Positions 49,755-62,440 of a DNA stretch of 64,000 nt are shown here, piece after piece. A model generated the notes under the pieces. That model saw nothing but the letters and a program-made list of their open reading frames with translations, had not been told where the DNA came from and searched no databases. The translations under genes were made by a program, and so were the position numbers. How positions within the stretch are numbered: position 1 is the first letter of the stretch; every line of letters begins with the position of its first letter. The stretch comes from Synanceia verrucosa (taxonomy: Eukaryota > Chordata > Actinopteri > Perciformes > Synanceiidae), in contig CM056559.1 of assembly GCA_029721515.1 (NCBI GenBank), positions 4,217,001 to 4,281,000 on the forward strand, written 5' to 3'.

Positions 49755-50925
49755 TGGGAGCTTGAACACAGCAGAATGCCTCAGACAGCAACTTTTCCAC
49801 ATGTGATGACATGGCTCACTACCAGGCGTCTATGATGCGTCCAAACACTTTGCAGGAAAAAAACAGAAAGCAGCTGTCACAGTTAAAATAAGACAGAAAA
49901 ACCACAAATCAAACTCCATATAAAACACAGCTAACACTGTGAAACTAAAAACACACTGAAACAATACTCTATGTCTACAAATGTAATAACAAAAATATTT
50001 GTGAAATTAATTTAATTGATCTGCAATGCATTACATTACTTTAAAATATAATTGGCTTTAAATTATTAATCTGTATGACAGAAAAAACAATATAACCTGC
50101 CAACAGCAGTCTGTTTCAGTTGAACATCTTGTTGCCAGTGGCAACCACTACTGGCACAGCTCTAAAGCAGCTAAACTGGCACCTTTAAGTCCATCATTTT
50201 GTCAGATCTGTTCCCTGGCAAAATATTGACAAGCATCTTGTATCTACCCTCTAAATGACTTTGTTGAAGGATTATTTGTTGCTACTGCTTTTATTACAGC
50301 TGTTTTGTCAAGACAAGTGAATATATTTATAAATTACTTTTAGAGACAAATATTGATCAAAATGCTTTACAGAGAGAAAATGGATGAGATGAGACATAAT
50401 TGGAAACAAACAGATAAAAAATGGAACATTGAGACATAATTAAGAGGATATGAGCAAATTAATAGAGGCGTAAGATAAACTGTTCTGAATGAAATAAACT
50501 GACTAAAGCGCAGTAAATCACTACTTTGACAGCTACTTTATACTTTTGTGAATCCATTTTCAGCTGTTAAAGAGCAGATTGTCTCATCACTTTCGGATGA
50601 ATAATATTATTGAATTTATAGTCCAATACTGTTTTCACTTTCACAGTCCCTTCTAGTGAAACCTCAAAGGTAATCCAGTGAGCTTGCTGCATAGCTATGC
50701 ACCTGCAAGCACAGTGAGGGGAAAAAGACAATATGATCATTGTGTCACAATATGATTCCATCAAAAGTTGCTAAAATTAAATTGATTACTCAATTCGAAG
50801 CTCTGGTCTGTAAAATGGAAGAAAATAGTGACAACTACAGCGTTGATGTCTTGAATTAGTTTATTTTGTCTGATCAAAAGTCCAAAACACAAAGATATTT
50901 AGTTTATTATCATATAATACTGAGG

Positions 50926-50927
<2 letters not shown>

Positions 50928-50975
<48 letters not shown>
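50928..50975. repeat. compound (AT)n(GT)n microsatellite
   Basis: About 17 AT/TA units followed by seven TG units and a TATGTATGTG tail. Confidence 0.95.
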
Positions 50976-51357
50976 ATGTATGTGGATAACCTGGAACTAG
51001 AAATCCATTGGTATGTCTGCATAAAACAAACTTAAATATTAATACAAATTAATTTTCTTTCAATCAACTGCACTTCAGCCACATGTTTCAGCTTTTCATT
51101 GAATTTGTTTTCATTAAACACCACATTATTATGTGCATATAATCTAACGTATATGTAAATTATGATTTGTTATGATTACTCACACCAGCTGGAGTAACAT
51201 AATCATGATTTGACCCCTTTAAATTCATGAAGAATACATCTTTTGTTATAAACAACTAGTAGGCGGGACCAAATGAAGTGCTGAATTTTTATTATTAGCA
51301 CAGTTTACAACAGGCAACTCAGTTGTTAGCAGCACCAGCAATAAAACCTAAGACTTA

Positions 51358-51449
51358 TGGGCCTTTCACACTGCACACAGCGCTACATGGCGGCCAAAGT
51401 TCAAGCTCTGAACCCAGCAGTGTAAAACACGCTCTGTGTGAAAGGCCCA
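51358..51449. mobile_element. 92-bp PIF/Harbinger-like micro-MITE
   Basis: The left end TGGGCCTTTCACAC and the right end GTGTGAAAGGCCCA are perfect 14-bp inverted repeats. Both flanks are TTA (51355-51357 and 51450-51452), the 3-bp TWA duplication characteristic of PIF/Harbinger, whose termini often read GGGCC...TTTCACA. The interior has only about 64 bp, including CACACAGCGC and CACGCTCTG, which extend the palindrome imperfectly. There is no coding capacity, so mobility would depend on a distant transposase. Confidence 0.82.
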
Positions 51450-51452
51450 TTA

Positions 51453-53856
51453 AAACAGTGAATAGCAGGAATCAAAAATGTCTTTCACAGAAAACTGAAA
51501 GATGTTAAAGCTCTGCATGCTATTTCATAATGCTGGCTACGCTAGTGAATTACCAAATGCAATTCCAAGTCACCACAATAATGGCGTGGTAGCACAACAA
51601 ATGTCAAGAAATATAAACACATCACACAGGAAATCAGACATTGTTACATTATAGCATACATGATAATAAAACACAGCATATATGGGATGTAGAGAACAGT
51701 GATTGTGACTCCATCAGAAAGGGATGTACGACATCATTTGTTTGTTTAAATAACAGGCCGACTGACTGCGTGTTTGCAGACGGAGCGCTACTTTATGGAG
51801 GTTGATGGCTCTCAGTGTTCAGCAGTTAAAGTGTAGCTTTTAAAGGTATGAATCCAATCATAGCAATGCACATTGTTGTTTTGTGTCATTTCCTTATATT
51901 GTACACCATCATCTTCATCTGTCTGCATCTTCACCACACACACATAAATACGTACCACACAGGTTTCCAAACCCGCCACAAACACTGCTCAGTACAAGCT
52001 GTGCCTTTAACTTTCCCCACGTTGTTGACAACCTCTGTGCTGGAAAACTCGACTGAGCTTTCAAAGGGCTCTCTACATTATTGAATACCTCGGATTTTTA
52101 AATGAAACACTGAAGCATTCCTCATGGTTCTGTCTTCCCATGGTTATCTAACCACTTCCACTACACGACTCAGGTCTTCAATTATCCATCAATCCTGAGC
52201 TCACTTGTATTTTAAGCATGTAGCTGCTCTACAACATCTATACAATCTCCATAGGTGTGCATATTTAGCATGTAGTGTGAGTAATGCATACACTGATTCG
52301 CCTAGAATGAGAATCCCATGAAAACGCTGCACAGGCAGCTAAAGGTGAAAGTATTTGCATCCATGTGTTCACATGTGTGTCCATGTAGGCCTGTGTGCAT
52401 CCACACTTTGTAACAGCGAGCTAAATTGAAATGGATGATTCCTATGCTGCTGCCCCACCCTGTCCACATATCTAACGGTGCAGGAATCCAGTAACTGGGT
52501 CAGCAACATAAACATGCTTAAACACAAGCTGGATCCTCCACGTTGCTTCCACAGACAAGATGTAGAGTGACATCAGAGATACAACTCTGAAATATGGATG
52601 TATTGGGACAGTGTATAATCCCAGTGTGTGGTGAGAGGACGGTCTGGGTGGGTTTTTTATAGCTATAGTGGGAGCGATGGACAACAGAGGAAGTACTAAA
52701 AGTGGAGAAATGAGAAAGTGGATCAGATGACTCACTTGGAGATAAAAGCATGGTAGACTTGGGTTGCAAAATTTGACATATATATATATATTAGAAAGGA
52801 ATCGTATGGGGCGGTCATAATGATATGCCTGATCAGTGTGTGTATGAGGTTGATATTTAATAAATATATATGGTCATAAAATATGAAAAGACAATTTAAT
52901 TAGATGCTTGTTTATTTCGATGAATAGTGCTGGAGTCCATGCACCTAATCTCACATTTAACAAATAAATCAATACTTATATTAATCAAGTTGCAGGGAGT
53001 AATTACGCCACAGTGAGGTAGAAATGATGAAAAAATACAGATGCAAGCATGATGCAGGCTGGGTGTGGAATGAGAAAACCAGCCAATGGAGTGACAAGCT
53101 GTGTTACTTTGAATCAAGGCTTTAATTTGGCAAAGGGCGAGATAGCAAATGGGGCCAACTTGTTTGTAATGGGACTTAGTTTAACTGCCGCTCTTAAGCA
53201 AATTTAATTTGTTGGGTCTCCTTCGGAGCGGAACACACAGAAGACAAACAGTCTGGAGGAGAGGCTGATCGAAACAGAACAGCAGGGGGAAACAACAGAC
53301 AAAAGTCCTCAGGAACGTGTAGAATGGAGGAACTCCACTGAGCATACATCATATTTCAATATCCAGCATGGTTATTACCCAGGTTAAAATTGCTTTTTAG
53401 CCTCTAAACAGTGTGAGTAAACTCATTCGCACCACTTTCTCCTCAACTCCATAATAATCAAACCCCAAAGCTACGGGAATGCTGAGATAGAAATAACACC
53501 TCTACCTTCAAATATCTCTATAAGTAGTCTGAAATGTATGAAAAGTCAGATTAGCTCAAATTCTGAGCCACCAGTCTTCAAAGGCAGAAGCAAATGAATG
53601 CGAAATACAGTTTGTGTTTATGTATTTAAATCATTTTCTACGCACACTCCACCCCTGTACGGCACATTTACATTTTTATGAGCTTTAAACCAATCTAAAG
53701 ATTCCAACCAGGGGATGGAGGCCAGTTGTCCACATTTCCAATAATGTGTAATATCAGTGCAGATGGGGCTTACTGTCAGCAGGTAGGTAAGGTAGGTATG
53801 TTTCTGACATGCAACCAAGCCTTTTTAAATTAGCAACGTGGTGCAACACTGCAACA
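51453..53856. other. unique non-coding sequence
   Basis: No gene seen; open frames are under 90 codons. A (TA)n patch of 14 bp lies near 52778. No repeat ends were recognised. Confidence 0.45.
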
Positions 53857-53860
53857 TTAA

Positions 53861-53912
53861 CTCGTTGTGTGCCACTTATGTATTTCGACATCATCTAAAA
53901 ATCAGATGCTTG
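53861..53912 (+). mobile_element. piggyBac-like MITE, left-end fragment
   Basis: TTAA at 53857-53860 is followed by CTCGTTGTGTGCCACTTATG, then TATTTCGACATCATCTAAAA and ATCAGATGCTTGATG. Homology ends there, within the spacer before the inner TIR-like repeat, so only the outermost ~50 bp survives. Confidence 0.8.
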
Positions 53913-56084
53913 ATGCTTGTAAAACAAAATATTGAATGTGCTGCAGGTAGCACAGTGATGCATTCATCTACCAAAATGAATGGTAGAAACATTGAACATA
54001 GACATATGAGTTTAGTTTTAGGAAAAGAAATAAGACAACTTCTTCCAGCCCATAACAAACCACATCTGGTGTAGGGCAAAGGGAATGTTCAAAAGGTGCT
54101 TTCCAATTAGCCATTAATTCGTCACACAACCGCGCACTTTAATTAAATGTAGCACATCAAATGGAGATGTGAAATATGGGGTTATTAATGTGATGACCGA
54201 TAATGGATGTTGCCAAGCAGGGGCCTTTATAACCAGTATAAGCCTGCACTCTCTGAAGACTGGTGGCATCACAGCTTAGCATTAATCCCTCTGCCCGTCA
54301 AAAAGACACATTTTCCTAATTGCCTTTTAACTTATATGAAATTAGCACCTACGTAAGTCAAATTATCATTGCATGATGTGGATAATGGAGATTGGGGAGG
54401 GAGGTTTCAGCAGCGATAGGCTGGTTGAGCTCATTAATTATTGTGTTGCTGGGGACGGCACCAGGGAGGAGAGCTGTGCAGAAGGGATGGGAGGATAGCG
54501 CCTCTCATGGGGGCGATCTGGGGGCATTAGCCCTCTCCTCCAAGGATTATCCATGAAGTGTTCAAGGCAATGCCAAAGGAAAAGTACACTGAAGATAATT
54601 TTGGAACAAGTCCATAGAAGGAGTGGGTGTCAGGAGAAAGTCTACTTGGTATTAGAGGAGTGGTCAAAAGTCATAAAATTATCTCCAGCATCATTCTGAG
54701 CTATCTCTCGGCTAAATACACTCTCTAGTAAAAGGAGATGACCCAGTTGATAGTCACAGATTGGGATTAGGGTTTTTACATAATTTGGGATTATGATTAA
54801 AACGGGATTTGCCGTAAAGACCCCATAAAAGAGACCAACTGGAGTTTAAGAATAGCAACACAACTTTATTTTTAAATCTAAGACAGACTCTAGATTATTG
54901 ATCCTTTTATTGTTACAGTACATTATATACAGTAGCCTTCAAGAAGTATCAGAGGGCTTTTGTATTAGCTCAATGTAATGTTTGAATTTCACTCAGATTG
55001 ACCTAGATCAAGTGACTCATGTTCCTAACAACATATTTTTCAGTGACAGATGGCAGAATTCCCAAAGCAATAGATCAGTCGGCCAACTAAAACTCATCAG
55101 TGAACGGGAAATAATAAGAGCCTTGATTGGTTTTGAACGATATGTCAGGCTGTTAAATCATGGAATTGCTAAAATGTGATGGCGGTATTATTCTTAGTGC
55201 TACATTACAGTGTTCAACACCTTTGTTATTAACAACAGCATTGATAATTTGTACCATGATCATTATTTGTTTACATCATCGAATCATAACTTAGATTGCC
55301 AAGAAAAAAAACTGTGAAGGAAACAATCCATAAAGAGTATTTAGATTAGACTTTGTTGTATACCAAGCGACAGAAACATCAGACTTCTGTCACTCCGGGC
55401 TTATCGTCCTCTCCACTGCTGTTTCCTTCATCCCCATGGCAACTACTCGTCTCCTTATCCTAATCACTACAAGTTAACCTTGATATGAAACAGTGCCCAA
55501 GGGACCACTCACACTTTTGTGCCAGCTTCTGAAGACAGACACCATTTCTAATAATAGCCATAAAAGACATCACTGTCTGAATATTATGGGAGTCTGAAGA
55601 TAAATGATGAGCTTAGCAAGACAAGTTAAAAATGACATGCAGAGAGGAAGTTAATAGCAGACAACAGAGAGCTGAAGATGCACTTGGGGCCAAAACTGAC
55701 TCAAATATGTGCAGTTTGGTGGTAAAAAAAAAAAAGTGATATTTTCCCTGCTAATGTTTTGTAGAGATGTTAAACAAAAGGTTAAATAGCCAGCTGTAAG
55801 ACTGGAACCTCACTGCTCTGATCCACTGACCCAGAGATATGTTTATCTATCTGCGCTGCCACCCGGCTTATGATCACCTCCAATGCCTATCCCTGTGAGT
55901 AATGGTCTTACAAGCTCCCCTACCGGACATGGCTTCAGAGAAGAGAGCCAGTTTCCCTTTTCCAGATGACGTGGCAATTCATAGAGGGTTTGTGAATTGC
56001 ACCTTGTCTGGTCTATCCTGTGGAGCCACTTTCCTACCAGGAGCTCATATCCCCGACAATACAGCTCCATAGGGTCACAGGGAC
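53913..56084. other. unique non-coding sequence; possible LINE extension at the right
   Basis: No gene seen to about 55840. The segment 54100-54240 is free of repeats with ATTAAT/TTAATTAA cores. A reverse 75-codon frame at 55843-56070 ends just before the LINE fragment and may be part of an older repeat. Confidence 0.4.
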
Positions 56085-56781
56085 ATATCGGCCTCTTCCA
56101 GGGTTATCCCTTGACACTGCTTAGGTTTGTGATTTTCACAGAAAGGGTCTCAAGGCACAGCTGGGGGAGGTTTGGGGAAATCAGAAATGCATCCTTGCTC
56201 TTTGCAGATGATGTGGTTCTGTTGACTTCATCAGTCTGTGACCTCCAGCAGGCACTGAAACAGCTGGGATGAGTCAGTATCTCTAAGAATGAGACATACA
56301 CCTCCAGGTTGGGTAAAATAGAGTGCAGGAGACAGATGGTTCAGTGCAGCATAAGCAGTTATGTGGACATTGTGCTGGCCCGATGTGGTGATGAAGAAGC
56401 TCAGTCTGAAGGCTAAGCTCTTGATTTACCTGCCCATCTTTGATTTGACACTCATCTATGGTCATCAGCTATAGCGACTAAAAGAATGAGATTTGGGGTA
56501 CAAGCAAGCAGCCAAAATTGGTTTCGTCTATGGGAGCAGCCATAGACACAGCTCAGACTGTCTGCTGCTCCTTTGCATCAAAAGAGGCCAGTTGGTGGTT
56601 TGGCCGTCTCATGAGGATTCCTCCTGGGCACCTCCCGTTAGAGGATCTCTAGGTAAGCCCAACTGATAAGAGGCCCCAGGGTAAACCCAGGACACTGGAG
56701 AGATAATTTTTTGCTCATCTTGCTTAGCCTGCTGTCCACGTGACCAAGCCCTAGTCTAGCAGAACATGGGTGGAGGGATGA
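56085..56781 (+). pseudogene. non-LTR retrotransposon (LINE) 3' fragment with reverse-transcriptase motif
   Basis: The frame around 56183-56272 encodes LLFADDVVLLTSSVCDLQQ, including the FADD core (56201-56212), the catalytic YxDD-type motif of reverse transcriptase. Downstream, in shifting frames, are sequences matching the C-terminal end of a LINE I know from many fish genomes: CTCATCTATGGTCATCAGCT, TCCTCCTGGGCACCTCCC, GGTAAACCCAGGACACTGGA, and a 3' end close to AACATGGGTGGAGGGATG at 56781. Stops and frameshifts are frequent and a segment after residue LKQLG is deleted. It is 5' truncated and dead. The clade is not assigned. Confidence 0.8.
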
Positions 56782-57752
56782 TTTTCCTCTTTGCTGCGAT
56801 TTGTCGAGCTAATTTATTGTGCAGAGCCCATAATCCTTCAGTTTGACTGCTGTAAATTATAACTATATTACAATTAACGGAAACTCCGCCCCATCATTTG
56901 TGCAGAGCTCATCATAGCCTTAATGATCATAAATGCAAAATAGAAAAAAGATATCTCCCTAACACTTAACCCAATGCATCAAAGTTAAGCTCATGAACCG
57001 TAACACGGTTCAGAAACAGTGTTTTTGTTACATAACCCTAATTTGTTATTCCTCTGATAGAAACCTGCTGCTGCATGTAGGTTCCTAGTGAAGATGAAGT
57101 GCATGCAGTGAGGGAGGCACTACTGTGCATGAATGATCCATGTTCAAACAAAGTCCGGATGATTTAAAGGAGAACATGGCAGACACAAAACTGTGCCTTC
57201 ATGTAGCTTCATGCATCAGTAGTTTTGGAAATATTCATGGAGGGAAAGAAACAACATGACTGCCCAGGGACACTGCATGGTGTTTTATGGAAGCACTTTG
57301 TCGGGGGTCGCTGAACACATTTAAAACTAGCACAGGAAAAAGCTTGGTCAAGACGACGGGAGATTAAGATGACCTATCTCACTTTTTTATGGAGCCCCCA
57401 AGCTGCAGGACGGCTAATTATGACTGACCCAAAGAATGTATTGCTGCTGGTCACCTCTGGCCTTGAATGGCCTCCAGTGGCCCTGCCTCTTCCATTAAAC
57501 AAGGCCAGACTGGAAGAGTTTATGAGACAGAGAATAGACACATACAATATAAAATAAATAAAAGAGGCCAGCAACAGGATGAGCAGAGACAACCTGTGTA
57601 AACTTAACAGTGGCAAAGAGTGGCATTCTCGTGACAGAAAACTCTGCTGATGCAGCAACTAATCATTAATTTCATTATCAATTCATCTGTTGATTGTTTT
57701 TTTTTTTTACCATTGATCTATTCATTAGAAAGTATAATAAGTATACAAAAAA
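56782..57752. other. unique non-coding sequence
   Basis: No gene seen. The stretch 57390-57520 is of balanced composition, contains GCTAATTATGACTGACCC, and is open on both strands (62 and 94 codons) without recognisable domains. Confidence 0.4.
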
Positions 57753-58064
57753 CTATACGCCACAGAGATCAAAGCAGGAAGTGGAGACGATCGAGATTAG
57801 AGAGCAAAACAGAATCTGGACAAAAAGTGGTGATTTTGGTGAAAGTGTCCTTTATTCTACCTCTGACAAAACAAGAATGGAACAAGGTAAAAACAATCAT
57901 TTTTTTTCGTGATGAAGTAAAGAGTCTCTTCTTTCATTTGAGCTGTTCAGCGTTTTCAGAGTCATAGTACAAAATATTTTGTGGGTCTTGAAATATGACT
58001 CAAAATTGGCAAAAACACTGAACAAGGGACTTTCTGTTTTATAAAACGGCTGGCACTCAAAGAG
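57753..58064 (+). mobile_element. piggyBac-like MITE, right two-thirds
   Basis: Homology starts at CTATACGCCACAGAGATCAA and continues through GAGATTAGAGAGCAAAACAG, GGTGATTTTGGTGAAAGTG, GAGTCTCTTCTTTCATTTGA and AGTACAAAATATTTTGTGGG to a perfect right terminus TGGCACTCAAAGAG at 58064, followed by TTAA (58065-58068). The left third is missing. Confidence 0.88.
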
Positions 58065-58068
58065 TTAA

Positions 58069-60084
58069 ATTTGCTTAAATGTTGATGAAATTGTGTTCAA
58101 CACACCAAACACACGGCTGTAGATTACTAAATCTGAAGGCATCACTCACAACTCAGAGTTATTGGAACTACAGAAACACTCATGACTGTACACATCCAGC
58201 AGATCATTCCTATTTCAAACCCTTTGCTCACCACTCTCTCTCAATGCAAGTGACAGAGCATAAACATGATTACTCTGACTACTGATTGCATAGCAATAGT
58301 CTACTTTTCAGTGACTAGTCATTGCAAATGTTTCCATGGCCACGATAAAACACAAAGAGAATGAAAAACGGTAAACACTACTGTATAACTGTGGGGAATA
58401 TAATTGGACTGGCCCGCTGCCGAGCTGCAGTATGAAAATTTTGTTTCTCCGTCTAGCTTTAAAAACATGATTTTACTAAATATTAGTATTTATATTTCAT
58501 ATCAAACACCACATGTAATCCTGGAACTTTCAACAGCAAATATATTGAGGTAGATTTTTTTTACTATTTTAATATATAGCGGTGATGACGGTAATTAGCT
58601 CAACACCGCGGTTTGCGTTGACAGTGAATTATGAATCAAAAGCTGTCCCATGTAACTACAGCAGGACTAAAGCCTGAGGACGTATAGGAGAGTGTATTTC
58701 ACATAGGAAATATGTCAGTGCAGTATTCATCTCCATGATCACTGAGTGTGATAATACAATGGGCTGACCTACTGCTAATTCTGAGAAACACAATTACCCC
58801 GAAACAGTAATGGCTCACGCAAGGTGCGACGGTATCATTTAGCCCCATTACATTTACAATTCACAAGCACATAAAAGAGAGAAATCTTTTCCTGTTGAAA
58901 AATACGAGACAATGAACGCTTAATCACCACATTAATGAGATCAAACATCCACCGCTGCCTTCTTTGACACAGAAAGAGAAATCAGTCAGGGATAAAAATG
59001 TGACCATCCTCCTCAAGCCACAAATGATAACCGTAAATGTGTGGGTGTTACATGTAGCATCATATAATTCCAGCAGCACAAGTTAATGCAACCCTCTCGA
59101 ACATAAAAAACACACAGGGGGTCAATGTGGTATAGCTGATGTGTTTACTATGTATTTGACCTCAAAACATAATTTCCAGCAACATCGTTCTGTCCTGTCC
59201 TAATTGCACCCACAGCACAGACCCGTGTGTAAAGCCAAGCAGTTAAACAGAAAATAATCATCCACGAGGTTAGGATATTACCCCAGAGTAGCGCTGGGTA
59301 AACGTTGGTAGCAAAACATCCTTTTTTGATTCTGCAAATTATACCTTGAAGCAACTTAACAGAAGTGAATAGAAGCGGTGGGTTTCCAAGGCAAATTGTT
59401 ATCACTGTTCTTCAAAGAGGAGAAAATAAGTCTGGAGAAAAGGGAGGAAGGGGGAATAAAGATTGAGAGAGGAGAAACAGTGAGGCATTGAGAGAGTGAG
59501 CGCATAAGAGTAGAGGTAGTAGTGAGGAGTGGCTCTCCATAAGGCCATAATGTAAACTCTATGGGAACTGTGACTCCAAGCCGGACATATTGAAAAACCA
59601 GGCGATAGCAGTAATGAAAGAAATGCAATAATAATGCAATAATGCTGGTTGGGTGAGTCAGCTGGGCCTCCGGCATTGTGCAGTAGATGACCTGGTTTCT
59701 CTCCTGCACTGCACACACAGGGCCAAGGTGCTAGCCATCAATAATAAATACACACAGTTACTGTTGCCACAAGCCCCTGAGCTGCACACGACAGAGATGG
59801 AGGCTTATTAAAGTCCCCCCCTTCTGTTATTGTTTAGCCCTGGAAGAAAGTGTTATTATGAAAAATAGGACAACAAAGAAGAGCGCGGCTTGGCACAGTG
59901 TCAGGAGCAGGCACTACTAAATCGCTGCTGTCCTCGGACTGTTTATTCAGGCTGAGTTTGCCCTATGTCTTTCTTGTTGCCATGGTGTAGAAGGAGTGTG
60001 GTCATAGCGACTAGCCTTTAGTGTGGCCACTTACTCACTTACTCACCACTGAGCCAGGTGCCGGTGCAAGAGAAGTCTTTCTGT
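58069..60084. other. unique non-coding sequence
   Basis: No gene seen. A purine-rich stretch lies at 59405-59530. Overlapping reverse frames of 120 and 104 codons at 59356-59718 occupy it and look like composition artefacts. Confidence 0.4.
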
Positions 60085-60086
60085 AC

Positions 60087-60160
60087 TAGGGCTAGGTATC
60101 ACACCTCAGAATCTTTTTGGTACTAATGAGCCCACAAAGAACTGAAAGCTGTCAAATATG
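60087..60160. mobile_element. possible TAGGGCT-type hAT end fragment
   Basis: TAGGGCTAGGTATCACACCT resembles the termini at 31623 (TAGGGCTGGGTATCAC) and 34982-35372. No opposite end is seen before the next MITE, so it is at most a solo end. Confidence 0.3.
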
Positions 60161-60224
60161 TGGTATTGATCAGTTGTTCAAGAAGCTGTGCAACTTTAGC
60201 TCATACTCAATGCAAGATCATTAA

Positions 60225-60686
60225 CTCTTTGAGTGCCATAAAACAGAAAGTGCCTTGTGCAAACATTTTTTGCCCATTTTGAGTCATATTAGAATATTTT
60301 GTACTATGACTCTGAAAACACTGAATAGCTCAAATGAAAGAGGAGACTATTTCATCATGGAAAAAAAAAATGTTTTTACCTTGTTCCATTCTTGTTTTAT
60401 CAGAGGTAGAGGACACTGCCACCAAAAACACCACTTTTTGTCCAGAATCCATGCCTTTTGCCCTCTAATCTTGATCATCTCCACTTCCTGCTTTGATCTA
60501 TGTGCCTTATACCATCTCTTTATAGTCCGACTACAAATCCCAGAATCCCCAAAATTACTCACAGGCTGCGGGAGACTGCGATCGCCAATCCGCTGCCATA
60601 AAACCACTTGGGCGTATTATTACGTCTATGGCACTCAAGCATTGGATTTTAAATGGTGTTGAAATGAATCAATGGCACTCAAAGAG
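60225..60686 (-). mobile_element. piggyBac-like MITE, best-preserved copy
   Basis: Perfect 14-bp termini CTCTTTGAGTGCCA (60225-60238) and TGGCACTCAAAGAG (60673-60686) lie between intact TTAA sites at 60221-60224 and 60687-60690. In element orientation the left end holds two TIR-like motifs (the terminus and GCTTGAGTGCCATAGACGTA about 45 bp inside), while the right end holds one. The length is 462 bp. Open frames crossing it (86 and 135 codons) extend into flanks or stop inside and match no transposase. Confidence 0.95.
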
Positions 60687-62213
60687 TTAAACATTATTTC
60701 ATTTTTTTTCTTAATTTCACTCCAATTTCTTTGATTGATTGCTTGCTTACAGTATCTCTATACTGTTGTTGAAACACTTAATATTGTATATTGTCATGCC
60801 TGATTTTCACCCAGCTGTACCTCAGACATTTTGCTTGACTGATCTGAGAGAGCCATGGTCTTAAAGCAGCCCACTAACATCTACCATCTGAACAGGTTTT
60901 GTGCTTGTTAACTGGTCCCCGGTAGGGTGAAGCAGAAGGTCCTGCTGTCTGCTGGACTGGACAGGACAAGGTCCTGCAGCAGACCTGACAAATGTAACTT
61001 TTCCCATTGACTTCCACCCTTTCCTGCATTGTCTCCTGACTGTCCGGATGGTGGCTCGGCATGCTGTGGGAGGTTAAAATCTATTTTGTGTGAGCCTGTA
61101 TGCATGTGTTTCAAATGGCTGATGGGGATCTCTGGGAGAGCTGTTTGTCCATGCATCCCTCTGTAATCACTGCCATAAAAGACACAAGAGGCAACGAGAG
61201 ACAAGCAACTGGCAATAAATGACACGTCCTCCCAGCGGTGTAATAACTTCACCATCCATCAGTCAACCTGTTCACACATCTCTTTCCCTCTCCGCCATCC
61301 GACTTCCTGCTCCTGCCCGGCTCACTACAGCTTTCCTCTCGAGGGAAGAATTACTTGGACGGACAAAGGGATTGATTGAGCTGGGCCACCATTTGATGTT
61401 TATTTCAGCTCAAATGAAACTGTCTTGTCTTGCAGGGACTATATCCACATGATAAATTACAATATGATATCACACCTTTATGTGCTCTCTCTGTTTCAGA
61501 CAGGCCATGTGTTTTGCCAAAAAGACCTTGAAATTAATCTGCAGTCCTCCCTCCTAAATTTACTGTTGCAGCAGGGTTCTCCATGAGATCGATTTCACAC
61601 CACATTCCTGTAAATGATGGCTAGCATGTCCAAGTCCCTCGCTCCCTGCTGAGAGAGGGGGCAAAACAAAGACAAGCAGAGAGGGCAGAGGGTTGGGAAA
61701 GGGTAGGAGGGTATTACAAGAGGGGTGCAGGGCAGAAAAATATGCTGAGAATGAAAGAAAAGGCCAGCAGAAAGCCAAGCTATATTTGAGCACCAAAAAA
61801 TAATAATAAAAAAAGAGTTGGGGCTAAATCTGTTCTTTCAGAAACATGCTAGGTGAGGCAACGTGGCCCCAGAGCAGCTTATTTATCTGCGGGGAAAGTC
61901 GCGTGTCACCCCTCTACCTGCCAGACACTGAAAGGTCATAAATTATCTGTCTGTACGCCATCAATCAGCACCGGAGACGACAGCTAACCACAAGTTTACA
62001 CTCAGTCCCACACACAGACACACATGTACAAATATGTACAGTACAAACACACATTCACAGGACCAGTGCACGTGCACCTGACTGACACAGTTTGCCCTTT
62101 CAGGACACAAACACAAACTCTTTTTCCGGTATTACAAACACCAATAGCTTTGTTTTTTCTCAAAATGCTGCAGCAGAGAAAAAAAATTAGGCTCACTTTC
62201 TGCACTATGGAGT

Positions 62214-62233
62214 AAAAAAAAAAAAAAAAAAAA
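62214..62233. repeat. poly-A run (20 A)
   Basis: Twenty consecutive A. No retroelement body is recognisable upstream, so it is not called as a poly-A tail. Confidence 0.9.
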
Positions 62234-62399
62234 GAAGTCATTTTGATGCATTTAGTTCATCTCACGTACACTTTTATTCCGGGAAACCAGCAACTGGTAA
62301 AAAAGGCTTAGATGTGTGCTATTTTTACACTATGCAAAACAGGATAGGATTCAAATAAAGATTCAAATGCTGTATCATTTCATGAGGCAGTGATGTGAG

Positions 62400-62400
<1 letters not shown>

Positions 62401-62438
<38 letters not shown>
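62401..62438. repeat. (AC)19 microsatellite
   Basis: Nineteen uninterrupted AC units. Confidence 0.96.

Positions 62439-62440
<2 letters not shown>

Larger units (their letters stand above)
46926..51354. other. unique non-coding sequence with compound microsatellites
   Basis: No gene seen; open frames reach about 100 codons without domains. It holds two compound microsatellites (49713 and 50928), a small AT-rich hairpin (47859-47890), and mixed-composition segments at 48600-49120 that may be conserved. Confidence 0.4.

Noticed and set aside
60255..60662. 135-codon forward frame
   Set aside because: It lies wholly inside the piggyBac-like MITE, antisense to the family orientation, and is not preserved in other copies.
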